64,000 nucleotides of DNA, taken from NCBI GenBank assembly GCA_029237915.1, contig JAQWHD010000039.1, positions 62,001 through 126,000 of the forward strand, in the 5' to 3' direction. The stretch is from Thalassotalea sp. GTDB taxonomy: Bacteria; Pseudomonadota; Gammaproteobacteria; Enterobacterales; Alteromonadaceae. The translations under genes and the position numbers were made by a program. Shown here piece by piece: positions 46,075 through 55,949 of this stretch. The first letter of the stretch is position 1. Every line of letters starts with the position of its first letter. The notes below the pieces were generated by a model. It was given only the letters and a program-made list of their open reading frames with translations. It searched no databases and was not told the origin of the DNA.

Positions 46075-46705
46075 AGATATGGATGTGGTTACGGCTAAAG
46101 ATAAGGGATTAGCGCTTTGTTCAGTTTGCCACTTAGTCTCAAAGGTTAATGACCAGGGTGAGAGTTACTGCCCGCGTTGTGAAGAAAAGTTAGAGCAGCG
46201 TTTCCAAAATTCATTACAGCGCTGTTGGGCGTGGACAATATGTTCAACCATAGCTTTCATACCAGCGAATGCTTTCCCAATCATGACTATTTTATATTTC
46301 GGCAAAGGCCAACCAGACACTATACTGTCTGGTATTGTCTTATTATTGAAATTTGGCATGTATCCTATTGCTGCTATCGTCTTTATCGCCAGTTTTGTTA
46401 TACCTTTAGCAAAAATTGTCGGTTTGTATGTGTTACTTTATTCTTTAAAAAAGAAGGGTAACTTAACAAAACAAAAAAGAACCAAGTTATATCGATTTAT
46501 TGAGTTTTTTGGCCGTTGGTCAATGCTCGATGTATTTGTCGTTGCTTTACTTGTTGCGCTGGTTGAAATCGGCTCAATTGTAGAGATTGTCGCAGGTCCA
46601 GGAGCTACTGCTTTTGGAATAATGGTTATATTAACTATTTTCGCTGCTGATAGTTTTGATCCACGCTTACTTTGGGACAAGGATCCTGTTGATGAACCAA
46701 GATAA
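46064..46705 (+). CDS. PqiA/LetA-family membrane protein, second half
   Basis: A 213-residue protein repeating the architecture of the previous gene: CSVCHLVSK and CPRCEEKLEQRF zinc knuckles, then four hydrophobic segments with RWSMLDVFVVALLVALVEIG, the conserved C-terminal PqiA motif. Several ATGs are possible (46052, 46064, 46079); 46064 is chosen without a decisive ribosome site. It overlaps the MCE gene by 14 nt. Together the two genes equal one LetA. Confidence 0.88.
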   Translation: MIDEDMDVVTAKDKGLALCSVCHLVSKVNDQGESYCPRCEEKLEQRFQNSLQRCWAWTICSTIAFIPANAFPIMTILYFGKGQPDTILSGIVLLLKFGMYPIAAIVFIASFVIPLAKIVGLYVLLYSLKKKGNLTKQKRTKLYRFIEFFGRWSMLDVFVVALLVALVEIGSIVEIVAGPGATAFGIMVILTIFAADSFDPRLLWDKDPVDEPR

Positions 46706-49700
46706 TAATAATGATATGCCAGTACAACAGGCATTAGTTGAAAAAAAATCACCTATTTCGTCCATTTGGTTATTGCCAGTTATTGCTGCATTGATAGGAC
46801 TCTGGTTATTATTTCAAGCGTTTAATGATTCAGGTATAGACATTACTATTCGTGTCGATAGTGCTGATGGAATAACAATAGGTAAAACCGAAGTTCGCTA
46901 TAAAGGCTTTCCTTTAGGTCTTGTCACCGACTTAAACTTTACTGACGATCTAAACTACGTTGACGTTACCGTTGAAATGAATCGTAATACCGATAAGTAT
47001 TTAACAGAGAACAGTCTTATTTGGTTGGTTAAACCTGAAATTAGTTTATCTGGAGTATCCGGTTTGGATACCGTTATTACCGGTAATTATTTTGAAATGT
47101 TACCTGAGCTTGGTAAGCAAAATGTTCGTAAATTCGAAGCTCTAAGTAAGCCACCGCCAAAATCTGAAGATTCTCCAGGATTACATTTAACCTTACACTC
47201 TAAAGAGTTAGGTTCAATAACTCATGGAACAAACATATATTACAAACAAATCGTTGTTGGTGAAGTTTATGCTTATGATTTTTCGGCTGATAAACAGCAC
47301 ATAGAAATTAAGCTATTAATTGATGAAGAATACAAAAATTTAGTTAAGTTAAATACACGTTTTTGGAATGCTAGTGGCGTAGAATTGACGGGGGATTTGT
47401 CTGGTTTTAAAGTGCGTACCCAATCTTTTGCGTCTATAGTGGGTGGCGGCATTGCATTTTATACACCTGAAATAGGTGATACGACTACAAAAGTTCAGAA
47501 CTTTACCGAGTATCCTCTTTTTGAAGGTTTTGATGAAGCTAGAGCGGGTATTAATGTAATCATGCACTTCCCTAAAGATAGTGGCATCAGAGCTGGCATC
47601 ACCAAGGTTATATTTGAAGGTGTAGAAGTCGGTTTAGTTGAAGATTTTGTTTATAATAAAGAGCGAGGTGGCGTAACAGCTAATGTATCATTTGACCCTA
47701 GATTAGAATCATATTTGCTTGCTGAAATGGAGTTTTGGCTAGTCAAACCATCTATCAGTTTAGCTGGAATTTCAAATGTAGATAGGTTGCTCAGTGGTTC
47801 TTATATATCTTTTAGACTCGGTGGTGGTGAGCCTACTAGAGAGTTTGATGTTTTACCAACAGCTCCACCAATGAAATACGACCAACCAGGTTTACATTTA
47901 AATATTATTGCCGATAGCGTTGATTCATTGTCTTTTGGCGCTCCAATTTTTTATAAAAATTTGAAAGTAGGTAGCGTCCAAGATCACCAATTAACCCAAG
48001 ATAAACGTCGCTTTAATGTGCATATATTTATTAATCCTGAATTCATGGATTTAGTTAATTCGACTACGGTCTTTTATGAACAAGGTGGCATCGAAATGTC
48101 GGGCTCCATATTACAGTCATTTTCAATTAAAACGGCCCCTATGCAAGCAATGTTAGCAGGTGGTTTAGCATTTCAAACGGTTGACTTTGACAATGGTAAG
48201 ACCGTTGAAAATGGTCATGAGTTTGCCTTAAATAGTAACTTAGAAGATGCATTAAATACCGAAACTATAACCGTAGTTGCAGATGATAAATTTGACATAA
48301 TACCAGGTATTACTAAGTTATTTCTTGGGGACAAACAAATCGGCTTAGTGCGTGATGTTAAGCCATCGCCAGATCTAAGAACTGCTATTGTAACTGTAGG
48401 ATATCAATCTGACTTTAAAAATGCTTTTAAAGAAAATAGCCAAGTTTGGATTGTTGAACCAACTCTTTCTAGTGGTAATGTAGCAGGTTTTAATGCGCTA
48501 CTTACGGGCTCTTTTTTACAGGTAAAACAAGGCAGTGGGGCAGCTAAATCTAAATTTAATTTGTTAAGAAAAGCACCACGTAAGCTTGCTGAGGATGAAG
48601 GATTACAACTCAGATTAAATGCTCAGCATGCGGGTTCAATAAACGTAGGTTCACCAATTACTTATAAAAAGATGTATATTGGACAAATTGAAACAATTGA
48701 TTTTAGTGATGACAAGTTAAGTATTGACGTGTTTGTTACTATAGAAGAACAGTTTCGTTATTTGATAGCCGAAGGGTCAAGCTTTTATCTCGCGAGTGGC
48801 TTTAGAGTAAGCGCAGATATGACAGGCATGACAGTGCAAACAGAAAGTATCCAAAGTATTTTCCGCGGTGGTATCGCACTTGATAACCATAGAGCAAACT
48901 TATATAAACCTGTAGATGAATTAACGACTTTTACCTTACATGAAAGTTATCAAGATATGCTTGAAACAGGTAAAGATATTAATATAACTTTTAACCAAGT
49001 TATTGATATTAAAGAAGATGCTACAGTACAATTTAATAGTCATATTGTTGGCCATGTTAAAAAAGTACAACTTAATCCGCAGTTAACTAAAACCTTTTTA
49101 CAGGTAAGTTTAAATAAAGATTATATAAACTTAGCCAAAGAGACTACTCAGTTTTGGCATATTAAACCTGAAGTTAGCCCGGCACGAGTTGCGAATACCA
49201 AGGCATTTTTTACCGGAAACTATTTAGGCGTAAAACCTGGTACTGGTAATGATAGAAGATATTTTATTGGACAAACATTTACTCCAGCAAATACCGAATT
49301 ACCTAGTGGTTTAAATTTAACTTTAACCAGTAATGCTAGAGGCAGCTTACAACCAGAAAGCCCAATATATTATAGGCAGATTAAGGTTGGTAAAGTGTTA
49401 GGTTCAAGTTTAAATTCTAATGCCGATGGTGTCTTGATCTACATAAATATAGAAGAGCAGTTTAGGCATTTACTTAACACTTCAACTAAATTTTATAACG
49501 TAAGCGGTATTGCCGTTGAAGCAGGTTTATTTTCAGGGATGAAAGTTAACACTGAATCACTAGAATCTATTTTAGCTGGAGGCATTGCATTTTCGACACA
49601 AAGCTCGACCGCAACTAAATTAGAAAATCTTGCCACAGTAAAATTAAATGATGAAGCAGAACAAAGCTGGTTAAAATGGTCACCAACACTAACCAAGTAA
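46692..49700 (+). CDS. MCE-domain intermembrane lipid transport protein, LetB/PqiB-like, eight MCE domains
   Basis: A 1002-residue periplasm-spanning protein anchored by one N-terminal helix (SSIWLLPVIAALIGLWLLFQ). By eye it contains eight MCE domains, at residues of about 50-155, 156-275, 276-390, 391-515, 516-630, 631-755, 756-870 and 871-990. They alternate: odd domains have the WLVKPEISLSGVSGLD type, even ones FWNASGVELTGDLSGFKV with GGGIAF. Family members have three (PqiB) or seven (LetB) MCE domains. The even count suggests four duplicated pairs. ATG 46692 overlaps the LetA-like gene by 14 nt. It likely builds a long hydrophobic lipid tunnel between membranes. No PqiC-like lipoprotein follows. 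Confidence 0.9.
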   Translation: MNQDNNNDMPVQQALVEKKSPISSIWLLPVIAALIGLWLLFQAFNDSGIDITIRVDSADGITIGKTEVRYKGFPLGLVTDLNFTDDLNYVDVTVEMNRNTDKYLTENSLIWLVKPEISLSGVSGLDTVITGNYFEMLPELGKQNVRKFEALSKPPPKSEDSPGLHLTLHSKELGSITHGTNIYYKQIVVGEVYAYDFSADKQHIEIKLLIDEEYKNLVKLNTRFWNASGVELTGDLSGFKVRTQSFASIVGGGIAFYTPEIGDTTTKVQNFTEYPLFEGFDEARAGINVIMHFPKDSGIRAGITKVIFEGVEVGLVEDFVYNKERGGVTANVSFDPRLESYLLAEMEFWLVKPSISLAGISNVDRLLSGSYISFRLGGGEPTREFDVLPTAPPMKYDQPGLHLNIIADSVDSLSFGAPIFYKNLKVGSVQDHQLTQDKRRFNVHIFINPEFMDLVNSTTVFYEQGGIEMSGSILQSFSIKTAPMQAMLAGGLAFQTVDFDNGKTVENGHEFALNSNLEDALNTETITVVADDKFDIIPGITKLFLGDKQIGLVRDVKPSPDLRTAIVTVGYQSDFKNAFKENSQVWIVEPTLSSGNVAGFNALLTGSFLQVKQGSGAAKSKFNLLRKAPRKLAEDEGLQLRLNAQHAGSINVGSPITYKKMYIGQIETIDFSDDKLSIDVFVTIEEQFRYLIAEGSSFYLASGFRVSADMTGMTVQTESIQSIFRGGIALDNHRANLYKPVDELTTFTLHESYQDMLETGKDINITFNQVIDIKEDATVQFNSHIVGHVKKVQLNPQLTKTFLQVSLNKDYINLAKETTQFWHIKPEVSPARVANTKAFFTGNYLGVKPGTGNDRRYFIGQTFTPANTELPSGLNLTLTSNARGSLQPESPIYYRQIKVGKVLGSSLNSNADGVLIYINIEEQFRHLLNTSTKFYNVSGIAVEAGLFSGMKVNTESLESILAGGIAFSTQSSTATKLENLATVKLNDEAEQSWLKWSPTLTK

Positions 49701-50263
49701 TTTGGCATTTTAATTAAGGCTAATTATTCAAAGCTCATTGGATCTGTACAGATTTAGTGGGCTTTTTAGTTTTTTGCCTAAAATCTTGTTAAATGGCTAT
49801 AAATGCAAGTTGTTTAAATGCAACATAAAACCACTGAATCCTTTGTTTTTAAAGGGATGCGAGCCGTTTAGCCATAAAAAGCAGGTGACGCTACGTCAAT
49901 TCTATATATATTTTAGGGGCATAACACTGATTTATTTACGTAGAAGCGCGTAGTAAATGCAATTTGTCAACTAAATTTCATTTGTGTTTGCTTTCATCGT
50001 TAATTGTTAAAGCTTATTCAAGTTAGCTGAGAATTAGCAATTCAAATAACCGATTGAGGTTTCTAGATATTGAGGTTTCTGGGTAATGGATTGTCATTTG
50101 TATTTGAGGGCACTTATCACTTGCTTAAATGTCCGTTAATGTTAATTAGTGGACATATCGGTATTGGGCAGTTATTATAGCGTTATGGCTGTATTATGTG
50201 ATTCTTTAAACGAATCCATAACTTATACATCACTTTATAAAAATAACAACCTGGTGCTTTTAT
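49701..50263. other. Non-coding spacer upstream of the recombinase gene
   Basis: A 563-nt stretch without a convincing gene. It contains two direct copies of ATTGAGGTTTCT (50053-50064 and 50069-50080, 16-nt period) and an imperfect hairpin ATGTCCGTTAAT-gtta-ATTAGTGGACAT (50129-50156). AATGTCCGTTAAT within it is the reverse complement of part of island repeat C. Confidence 0.55.
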
Positions 50264-51541
50264 ATGTCCGATCAATTTAATGCTGAACCTTTATTTGATT
50301 CTCATCGTTACTTTTTACAACTTGGTAAAAATCAGTTGTTCACTGATGATAACCCTAACGTCGAAAAGTTTATTGCAGACGTTACTGGTTCTGTTGAAGA
50401 TGCTGAACAAGATTTTAAATTCAGCAAAGAGTTCTTACAATCTAAAGGACGTCGTAACGAAGCGACCTATAATTTATTTCGCGGTGAAACTGAAAAGTTT
50501 TTATTATGGTCCTGGTTAATTTCGAAAAAATCTGTGGTGCAACTTAAGCGCCGTGATTTAGAAAGCTACATTGATTTCATTCATAAACCACCACATGCTT
50601 GGATTTCTAGTAACGTCTGTGCACGCTTTGAAAATAAAAACGGCGTACGTTCAATAAATGAAAATTGGCGTCCTTTCACAGTCAAAATTCCTAAAGCCCA
50701 ACGTTTGGATGATATTGATTACAAACAGAAAAAGCTCAACTACCAATGTTCACAAGATACGTTGAAAGCGACATTTTCAGTCTTAAACGTATACTACGAT
50801 TACCTGGTTACTGAAGATTATGCCTTTGGGAATGCGATTTCCTCAGTAAAAAAAGACTGTCCGTACTTGATCAAAGACAGCTCGTTTAATGAAGTTCGCC
50901 GATTATCATCCCTACAATGGGACTATATTCTTGAATCTAGCATTAAAATGGCTAATGAAAATTCAGATCATGAGCGAACGTTATTTCTTATTGCCAGCTT
51001 AAAAACCTTATATTTACGTATTTCTGAACTTTCAGAGCGTACTAACTGGTCACCCGTTATGGGCAACTTTTGGCAAGATAAAGACAAAAACTATTGGTTT
51101 AAGGTCTTTGGTAAAGGCTCTAAGCAACGTGATGTATCAGTGCCCGACTCTTATATTGGTTATCTAACTCGCTATCGTGCGACTCGTGGCTTGACTGGTT
51201 ATCCTTTATCCAGTGAAACCGATCCTCTTATTCATAAACTTAAAGGCTCTGGTGGCATGACTTCCAGACAATTACGCAGAATTGTACAGCAGGCTTTTGA
51301 TTTTGCTTATGAGCAAATGGTCCGTGAAGGTTTCACAGATGAAGCACAAACATTAAAAGAAGCAACTACTCATTGGTTAAGGCATACAGGTGCGTCAATG
51401 GATATAGATTCCAGGCCACTTAAGCATATGGCGGATGAACTTGGCCATGCAAGTATGGGCACAACAGATAGAGTGTATGTACAATCGGATCATCTAGAGC
51501 GAGCTAAATCCGGTAAGAAACGTATAATAGAAAGCCGATAG
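50264..51541 (+). CDS. Solitary tyrosine recombinase/integrase
   Basis: A 425-residue tyrosine recombinase. The catalytic Arg is in LYLRISELSER, the Lys region in FGKGSKQRDVSV, the HxxR box in THWLRHTGASM and the second His and Tyr in ELGHASMGTTDRVYVQS. An N-terminal core-binding domain precedes it. It lacks a neighbouring tRNA, excisionase or phage genes. No att-site pair was found around it. It may be a domesticated recombinase or the remnant of an integrated element. Confidence 0.85.
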   Translation: MSDQFNAEPLFDSHRYFLQLGKNQLFTDDNPNVEKFIADVTGSVEDAEQDFKFSKEFLQSKGRRNEATYNLFRGETEKFLLWSWLISKKSVVQLKRRDLESYIDFIHKPPHAWISSNVCARFENKNGVRSINENWRPFTVKIPKAQRLDDIDYKQKKLNYQCSQDTLKATFSVLNVYYDYLVTEDYAFGNAISSVKKDCPYLIKDSSFNEVRRLSSLQWDYILESSIKMANENSDHERTLFLIASLKTLYLRISELSERTNWSPVMGNFWQDKDKNYWFKVFGKGSKQRDVSVPDSYIGYLTRYRATRGLTGYPLSSETDPLIHKLKGSGGMTSRQLRRIVQQAFDFAYEQMVREGFTDEAQTLKEATTHWLRHTGASMDIDSRPLKHMADELGHASMGTTDRVYVQSDHLERAKSGKKRIIESR

Positions 51542-51548
51542 AAATTAA

Positions 51549-51589
51549 AGAGTTACCGTCATTTTTACACTGTACATGACTGTAACTCT
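51549..51589. terminator. Hairpin between convergent recombinase and M23 peptidase genes
   Basis: AGAGTTACCGTCAT and ATGACTGTAACTCT pair over 14 bp with one mismatch and a 13-nt loop. No long T-tract follows, so a terminator role is likely but unproven. Confidence 0.5.
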
Positions 51590-51598
51590 ATGTATTAA

Positions 51599-52453
51599 TT
51601 ACTTTTTATAGGTATGGAAATTAGGTAGTTTTAATGCAAATGCTGGGTCTAAACGCACATTATGCCAATTTACACGCCAGTCTAAATGAGGACCAGTTGA
51701 GCGCCCTGTTGTTCCTATCATGGCGACATTTTGCCCTTGTTTTACTCGTTCGCCAACTTTAACTTTCGAGCCACTTAAGTGCAAAAAGGTTGATGTTATG
51801 CCATGGCCATGATCAATGATTAATGTACCACCTGAATAAAACATATCAGGTACCCATAAAGTCACAATGCCTGCAGCAGGAGATTTAACCAAAGTACCTT
51901 CTGGACCCGCATAATCTAAACCGAAATGTGGATTTTTTGGTATGCCATTATAAAAACGCTGGCTGCCATATACTCCGGTAATACGACCTTTTGCAGGCGC
52001 TTTAAAACCATGGGCAAAATCAATGTTATCTGATGAAACAGCTCTTGCTGCTCGTATTTGAATTGAATCTTGTCCTATTCGCTCTAATGCTTCAGGACTT
52101 GGCTGCATGATTTTTTTATCTATGCCTTCAACTTTTTGAATATTGTATTCACGTGTCTTAGGCGTTAAATACTGAGTTAATTGCTCACCAGTTTTCGTTT
52201 TGATGTAAAGTTTATGTGTTTCGACATCGTCACGAGAAAAACCAAAAGTAAAATAACCGTGACGTGACAGCTTTAACGGAGCTTCATCATAATACACTTG
52301 GCTACCTGGGGTTGTTTGACCAACAAGCAAGCTACCTTGAATTACTTCACCTTCTAATTTGAAGTCTACTTTTGCATAGCTAACATTACTAAGTGCTAGT
52401 AATGAAATGGTCGCTAAGATATTGGTAATTGTTTTTTTGTTAAGCACTTGCAA
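51599..52453 (-). CDS. M23-family metallopeptidase, exported
   Basis: A 284-residue protein with a signal peptide (cleavage near NVSYA) and a C-terminal LytM/M23 domain with the zinc residues in NPHFGLDYA and HGHGITSTFLHLS. M23 enzymes cut peptidoglycan cross-links. The N-terminal part (about residues 28-130) is a beta-rich domain seen in periplasmic M23 proteins. It overlaps the preceding PTPS-family gene by 14 nt, as the last gene of a pyrC operon. Confidence 0.9.
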   Translation of the reverse strand: MQVLNKKTITNILATISLLALSNVSYAKVDFKLEGEVIQGSLLVGQTTPGSQVYYDEAPLKLSRHGYFTFGFSRDDVETHKLYIKTKTGEQLTQYLTPKTREYNIQKVEGIDKKIMQPSPEALERIGQDSIQIRAARAVSSDNIDFAHGFKAPAKGRITGVYGSQRFYNGIPKNPHFGLDYAGPEGTLVKSPAAGIVTLWVPDMFYSGGTLIIDHGHGITSTFLHLSGSKVKVGERVKQGQNVAMIGTTGRSTGPHLDWRVNWHNVRLDPAFALKLPNFHTYKK

Positions 52454-53327
52454 TAGCTCCTTTACCTACGCCTTCAAAGGCCACGACTTTATAGGTATTA
52501 TTTAAATTCTCTTGCTTAAGCTGTCTAGCTATATAGTCGGCAAGTAATTCTACAGTTGAATCACAATCAACAATTTCTAATTTTTTACTGCGTACGGCAA
52601 TATCAAATCGACCTTGCGGTGCATAGTATGAAAAGAAATGGTGATCGGGTTGCAAATTAGCTTTTGCCTGAGCAGATAACTCAACTTGGTTTAACTCGAT
52701 AGTATCAACATCACTGGCGATATAAATATCTTGCCAACGTTTACACCATTTTTGCTCTAACTCAATTGAGCGTATATCGTTTTCAAAAATGGTGATTGTT
52801 GATCTATGGCCATGAGCAATTCGCTGACAATTACCGTCATGTTTCTTTAAACCATGAGTGTAATGATAGTAAGAGCCTGCAATTCTTTCAGGACGCAATG
52901 TTAATGATAGCCCTTGTACATTTTCAGGAAGTTGTTGTTTTATAACAACTTCAAGGTAACGCGTAACTGATTCTTCGGTTATTACATCAGTATCTATTTG
53001 CGCAAATGCTTGGCCTGGAGATTGTAAGTACAATTCATTACCTGCAATATCGAAATCAACGTATAGATGATTTTCACGGTTAGATTTAGTCACTTGCAAA
53101 TCAGTATTTTGCATTGGCAAGACTAATTTGTGGTCAACAGCTTCGTCGATAATTGCTTTGATTTGTTTTTTTACAATACCAAAATCAAGTACCATACTTT
53201 CAGCGTTTAAATCACCAGAAAGTAGCACATCAACTATCCAACTTTCACCAACAACTCCCCTTTCACTACACAGATACGAGAAATCGATAACCGTTAAATC
53301 ATTTACAAACAATTGCATGTTTTTCAT
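52440..53327 (-). CDS. 6-pyruvoyl-tetrahydropterin synthase/QueD-family protein, double-domain
   Basis: A 295-residue protein containing two PTPS-like halves. The N-terminal half has VLDFGIVKKQIKAIIDEAVD followed by HKLVLP, the dimer/His region of the fold, but lacks the HGH motif. The C-terminal half has YYHYTHGLKKHDGNCQRIAH followed by GHRSTITIF with the zinc histidines. The two halves together may supply one complete site. It resembles proteins annotated as 6-carboxytetrahydropterin synthase. ATG 53327 is 8 nt after the pyrC stop. It could act in queuosine or pterin synthesis; this is inference. Confidence 0.7.
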   Translation of the reverse strand: MKNMQLFVNDLTVIDFSYLCSERGVVGESWIVDVLLSGDLNAESMVLDFGIVKKQIKAIIDEAVDHKLVLPMQNTDLQVTKSNRENHLYVDFDIAGNELYLQSPGQAFAQIDTDVITEESVTRYLEVVIKQQLPENVQGLSLTLRPERIAGSYYHYTHGLKKHDGNCQRIAHGHRSTITIFENDIRSIELEQKWCKRWQDIYIASDVDTIELNQVELSAQAKANLQPDHHFFSYYAPQGRFDIAVRSKKLEIVDCDSTVELLADYIARQLKQENLNNTYKVVAFEGVGKGAIASA

Positions 53328-53335
53328 CAATGGAC

Positions 53336-54364
53336 CTATTTAACTTGCCATAAAATTTGTTCACCAGCTCTAATTGGCACAACAACATCGTTGCCTAGAG
53401 GCATAGTTTCAGGCACATCCCAACTTTGTTTAGTCAGAGTAATGGTATCCTGATGGCGTGGTAATTGATAAAAATCAGGACCATTATGACTGGCAAAGGC
53501 TTCTAACTTATCTAATGCGTTCTCTTGTTCAAACACTTCTGCATATAACTCAATTGCAGCATGAGCAGTATAAGAGCCGGCACAACCACAAGCATTTTCT
53601 TTGTTGTCTTTAATGTGCGGCGCTGAATCTGTGCCTAAGAAAAATTTAGAGTTACCACTCGTTGCTGCAGTTATTAACGCTTGCTGATGAGTATTACGTT
53701 TTAATATTGGTAAACAGAAGTAATGTGGGCGAATACCGCCAACTAACATGTGATTACGGTTAAATAATAAATGATGAGCCGTAATAGTCGCTGCTACATT
53801 TTTACCTGCACTCATTACAAAATCTACAGCATCTTTAGTAGTGATATGCTCTAGTACAATTCTTAAGTTTGGAAAGTCTTTAACTACAGGCGTTAAAATT
53901 CGATCGATATAAACTTTTTCTCGGTCAAAAATATCAATATCGTTATCTGTCACTTCACCATGTAATAACAAAGGTAAGCCAGCGTCTTGCATAGCTTCTA
54001 ATACAGGATAAATGTTTTTAATATCAGTAACACCAGAATCCGAATTGGTTGTTGCACCGGCAGGATAGAGCTTTGCAGCGTAAACGATACCAGAAGCCAT
54101 AACCTCAGCTATATCGGCTACTGTAGTATTATCCGTAAGGTATAACACCATAAGAGGTTCAAATTGCTTGTGCGTATTTACCGCTTGAATTCTGTCGTAA
54201 TATGATTGCGCTTGCTCTGCATTCATAACCGGTGGCACAAGGTTTGGCATAATGATCGCTCGGCCAAAATATCTGCCAATGTCATTTACTGTATCTTTTA
54301 AAAGTTCGCCGTCACGTAAATGTACATGCCAGTCATCTGGGCGAGTAATCGTTAAAGTCGTCAT
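53336..54364 (-). CDS. pyrC: Dihydroorotase
   Basis: Class II dihydroorotase of pyrimidine synthesis. The 342-residue length matches E. coli PyrC (348). Visible motifs are [17 protein letters not shown] with the zinc Hx[15 protein letters not shown] containing the carboxylated lysine, LLLHGEVTD and FLGTDSAPH. It heads an operon with the PTPS-family and M23 genes. Confidence 0.96.
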   Translation of the reverse strand: MTTLTITRPDDWHVHLRDGELLKDTVNDIGRYFGRAIIMPNLVPPVMNAEQAQSYYDRIQAVNTHKQFEPLMVLYLTDNTTVADIAEVMASGIVYAAKLYPAGATTNSDSGVTDIKNIYPVLEAMQDAGLPLLLHGEVTDNDIDIFDREKVYIDRILTPVVKDFPNLRIVLEHITTKDAVDFVMSAGKNVAATITAHHLLFNRNHMLVGGIRPHYFCLPILKRNTHQQALITAATSGNSKFFLGTDSAPHIKDNKENACGCAGSYTAHAAIELYAEVFEQENALDKLEAFASHNGPDFYQLPRHQDTITLTKQSWDVPETMPLGNDVVVPIRAGEQILWQVK

Positions 54365-54440
54365 AATGTGCCTTGTCTTTGCCTATCGGCAGAAATTATC
54401 TGCCGACCACTCATTGAAGTGTAAAAATTGGGTGTTAAAT

Positions 54441-54493
54441 ATAACGAGATCCTACCTGTAGCTAGTCTACAAGGCAAGAGATACACTCGTTAT
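54441..54493. repeat. Inverted repeat upstream of pyrC, downstream of yejK
   Basis: ATAACGAG (54441-54448) and CTCGTTAT (54486-54493) are perfect complements with a second smaller hairpin (TGTAG-ctagt-CTACA) inside. It could be the yejK terminator or a pyrC leader structure. No T-tract is obvious. Confidence 0.35.
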
Positions 54494-54510
54494 AACTAAG
54501 ATATTGTTAA

Positions 54511-55554
54511 TTAATCTTCTGTCTCTTCGCTAGCAAGAAGTTTCAATAACTGATCTTTTAAATTTGGTGGTACTTTATGAATAGTTATTGAGCCCTTAAC
54601 TGGGTTATAGGTAACATCTGTACCAAAATGAGAGCGCTCAAAACTTACACTTATACCGGCTCCATAACCGGCATATTTAGTCACTTTGTTTATTACTGTT
54701 TGATCATGGGGAAACGACTCTTCTATTTCATAATCATTTTGCTTACAGAAATTGAAAAATTCTTCACCATTCTCTTCGTGAGGTATTGCTTGAGATAATT
54801 CTTTTAAATCAACTTCTCTACCCGTTTGTTGCTGCTCTTTACAGTAAGACAGCAATTCTTTACGTGTCGTTTGCTTTTCTTCAGGGTTCAGTTGATTAAC
54901 ACTGACAAAATCTTCTACTGCTTGCACTAGAACTTCAGACTGCTGTTTTGGGTTAACCCCTTCTTCACAGTTTAAAAAGTCTAAGAAAAAGTCTGATACT
55001 TTACGTCCTGCACGGCCTTTAATAAATGAAATATAACGACCACTGTCTTTATTATCTCTATAGGCAAACAAATCAATACGTGCAGCTAACTGTACCTTCG
55101 AGGTATCAATGTGTTGATCGGCTGAAATATTTAGCTCGCCATCAACAAAGTAATGCTCTGTGATAGGTAAAAGTGCAACAATAAGGAACTTACCGCCAAG
55201 CATTTCATAATGGCATGTTACTAAGTAACCCGTTTCCGCTAGTTCGTATTTTTCCAATTCATTTTTCAAACGTAGGCTAGCTTGATTTGAAAATGGAATG
55301 AAATCAGCCTCATTTTGTAAATAATCTTCAAGCAGATGATCAAATGGCTTGTCATAACCTTCCATAGGCTCAACTTTAAAGCCACCAAAGGCCTTACTTG
55401 CCTTGCTGTTATATATGTTATGCAAAGATTCTACAAAACCTTCCATCTTGCTGGTCACTTCAATAGGACCAGTACTGGCTTTAAGCGTTACTGTAGGGGC
55501 ATTTTCTGCTTTAGTTAAGTAGTGCAGATCGATGTTATGTATAATTAAACTCAT
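54511..55554 (-). CDS. yejK: Nucleoid-associated protein YejK/NdpA
   Basis: A 347-residue protein of the NdpA family, slightly longer than E. coli YejK (335). It opens MSLIIHNIDLHYLTKAENAP and has the conserved FAYRDNKDSGRYISFIKGRA and GRKVSDFFLDFLNCEEG. YejK associates with the nucleoid and topoisomerases in E. coli. It is divergent to yejL, as in E. coli, with a 156-nt promoter region. Confidence 0.94.
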   Translation of the reverse strand: MSLIIHNIDLHYLTKAENAPTVTLKASTGPIEVTSKMEGFVESLHNIYNSKASKAFGGFKVEPMEGYDKPFDHLLEDYLQNEADFIPFSNQASLRLKNELEKYELAETGYLVTCHYEMLGGKFLIVALLPITEHYFVDGELNISADQHIDTSKVQLAARIDLFAYRDNKDSGRYISFIKGRAGRKVSDFFLDFLNCEEGVNPKQQSEVLVQAVEDFVSVNQLNPEEKQTTRKELLSYCKEQQQTGREVDLKELSQAIPHEENGEEFFNFCKQNDYEIEESFPHDQTVINKVTKYAGYGAGISVSFERSHFGTDVTYNPVKGSITIHKVPPNLKDQLLKLLASEETED

Positions 55555-55710
55555 AATAATTTGTCAGTTTTTCTTATTTATTGTGGATAAGGGTTATAAT
55601 AGTAATTAATGTTCAGTTTTATATTGTGCAAGCTTTTGATAAACTAACGGATAATTTATAATTGGTTAGTGATAATCGTTAACCTACTTACAGGATCTTT
55701 TTAAAAAATA

Positions 55711-55929
55711 ATGCCTATTGTCTCAAAATATTCTAACGAACGTGTAGAAAAAATCATACAAGATTTACTTGATATTCTTGTTAATGAAGAAGCGTCTACG
55801 GATTTAGCACTTATGTGCCTTGGAAATACAATTTCCACCATTATAAATAATCAAGTTCCAGAAAGCCAAAGAGAAGCTATCGGAAAATCATTTGCAAGCG
55901 CTTTACAGCGTTCAATAAAAACAAAATAA
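55711..55929 (+). CDS. yejL: YejL family protein (DUF1414)
   Basis: A 72-residue protein matching the DUF1414 family: [20 protein letters not shown] and [20 protein letters not shown]. Function unknown; it forms an alpha-helical dimer in related structures. It is 20 nt upstream of the yejM-like gene, the E. coli order. Confidence 0.95.
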   Translation: MPIVSKYSNERVEKIIQDLLDILVNEEASTDLALMCLGNTISTIINNQVPESQREAIGKSFASALQRSIKTK

Positions 55930-55949
55930 CATATTTGCGATAATAAATA

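Noticed and set aside
49738-49953. 71-codon ORF upstream of the recombinase
   Set aside because: No ribosome site, no recognised similarity and unusual composition; treated as spacer.
50264-51541. Recombinase as part of an intact prophage or ICE
   Set aside because: No phage structural, replication, excisionase or conjugation genes flank it, and no att-site duplication was found.
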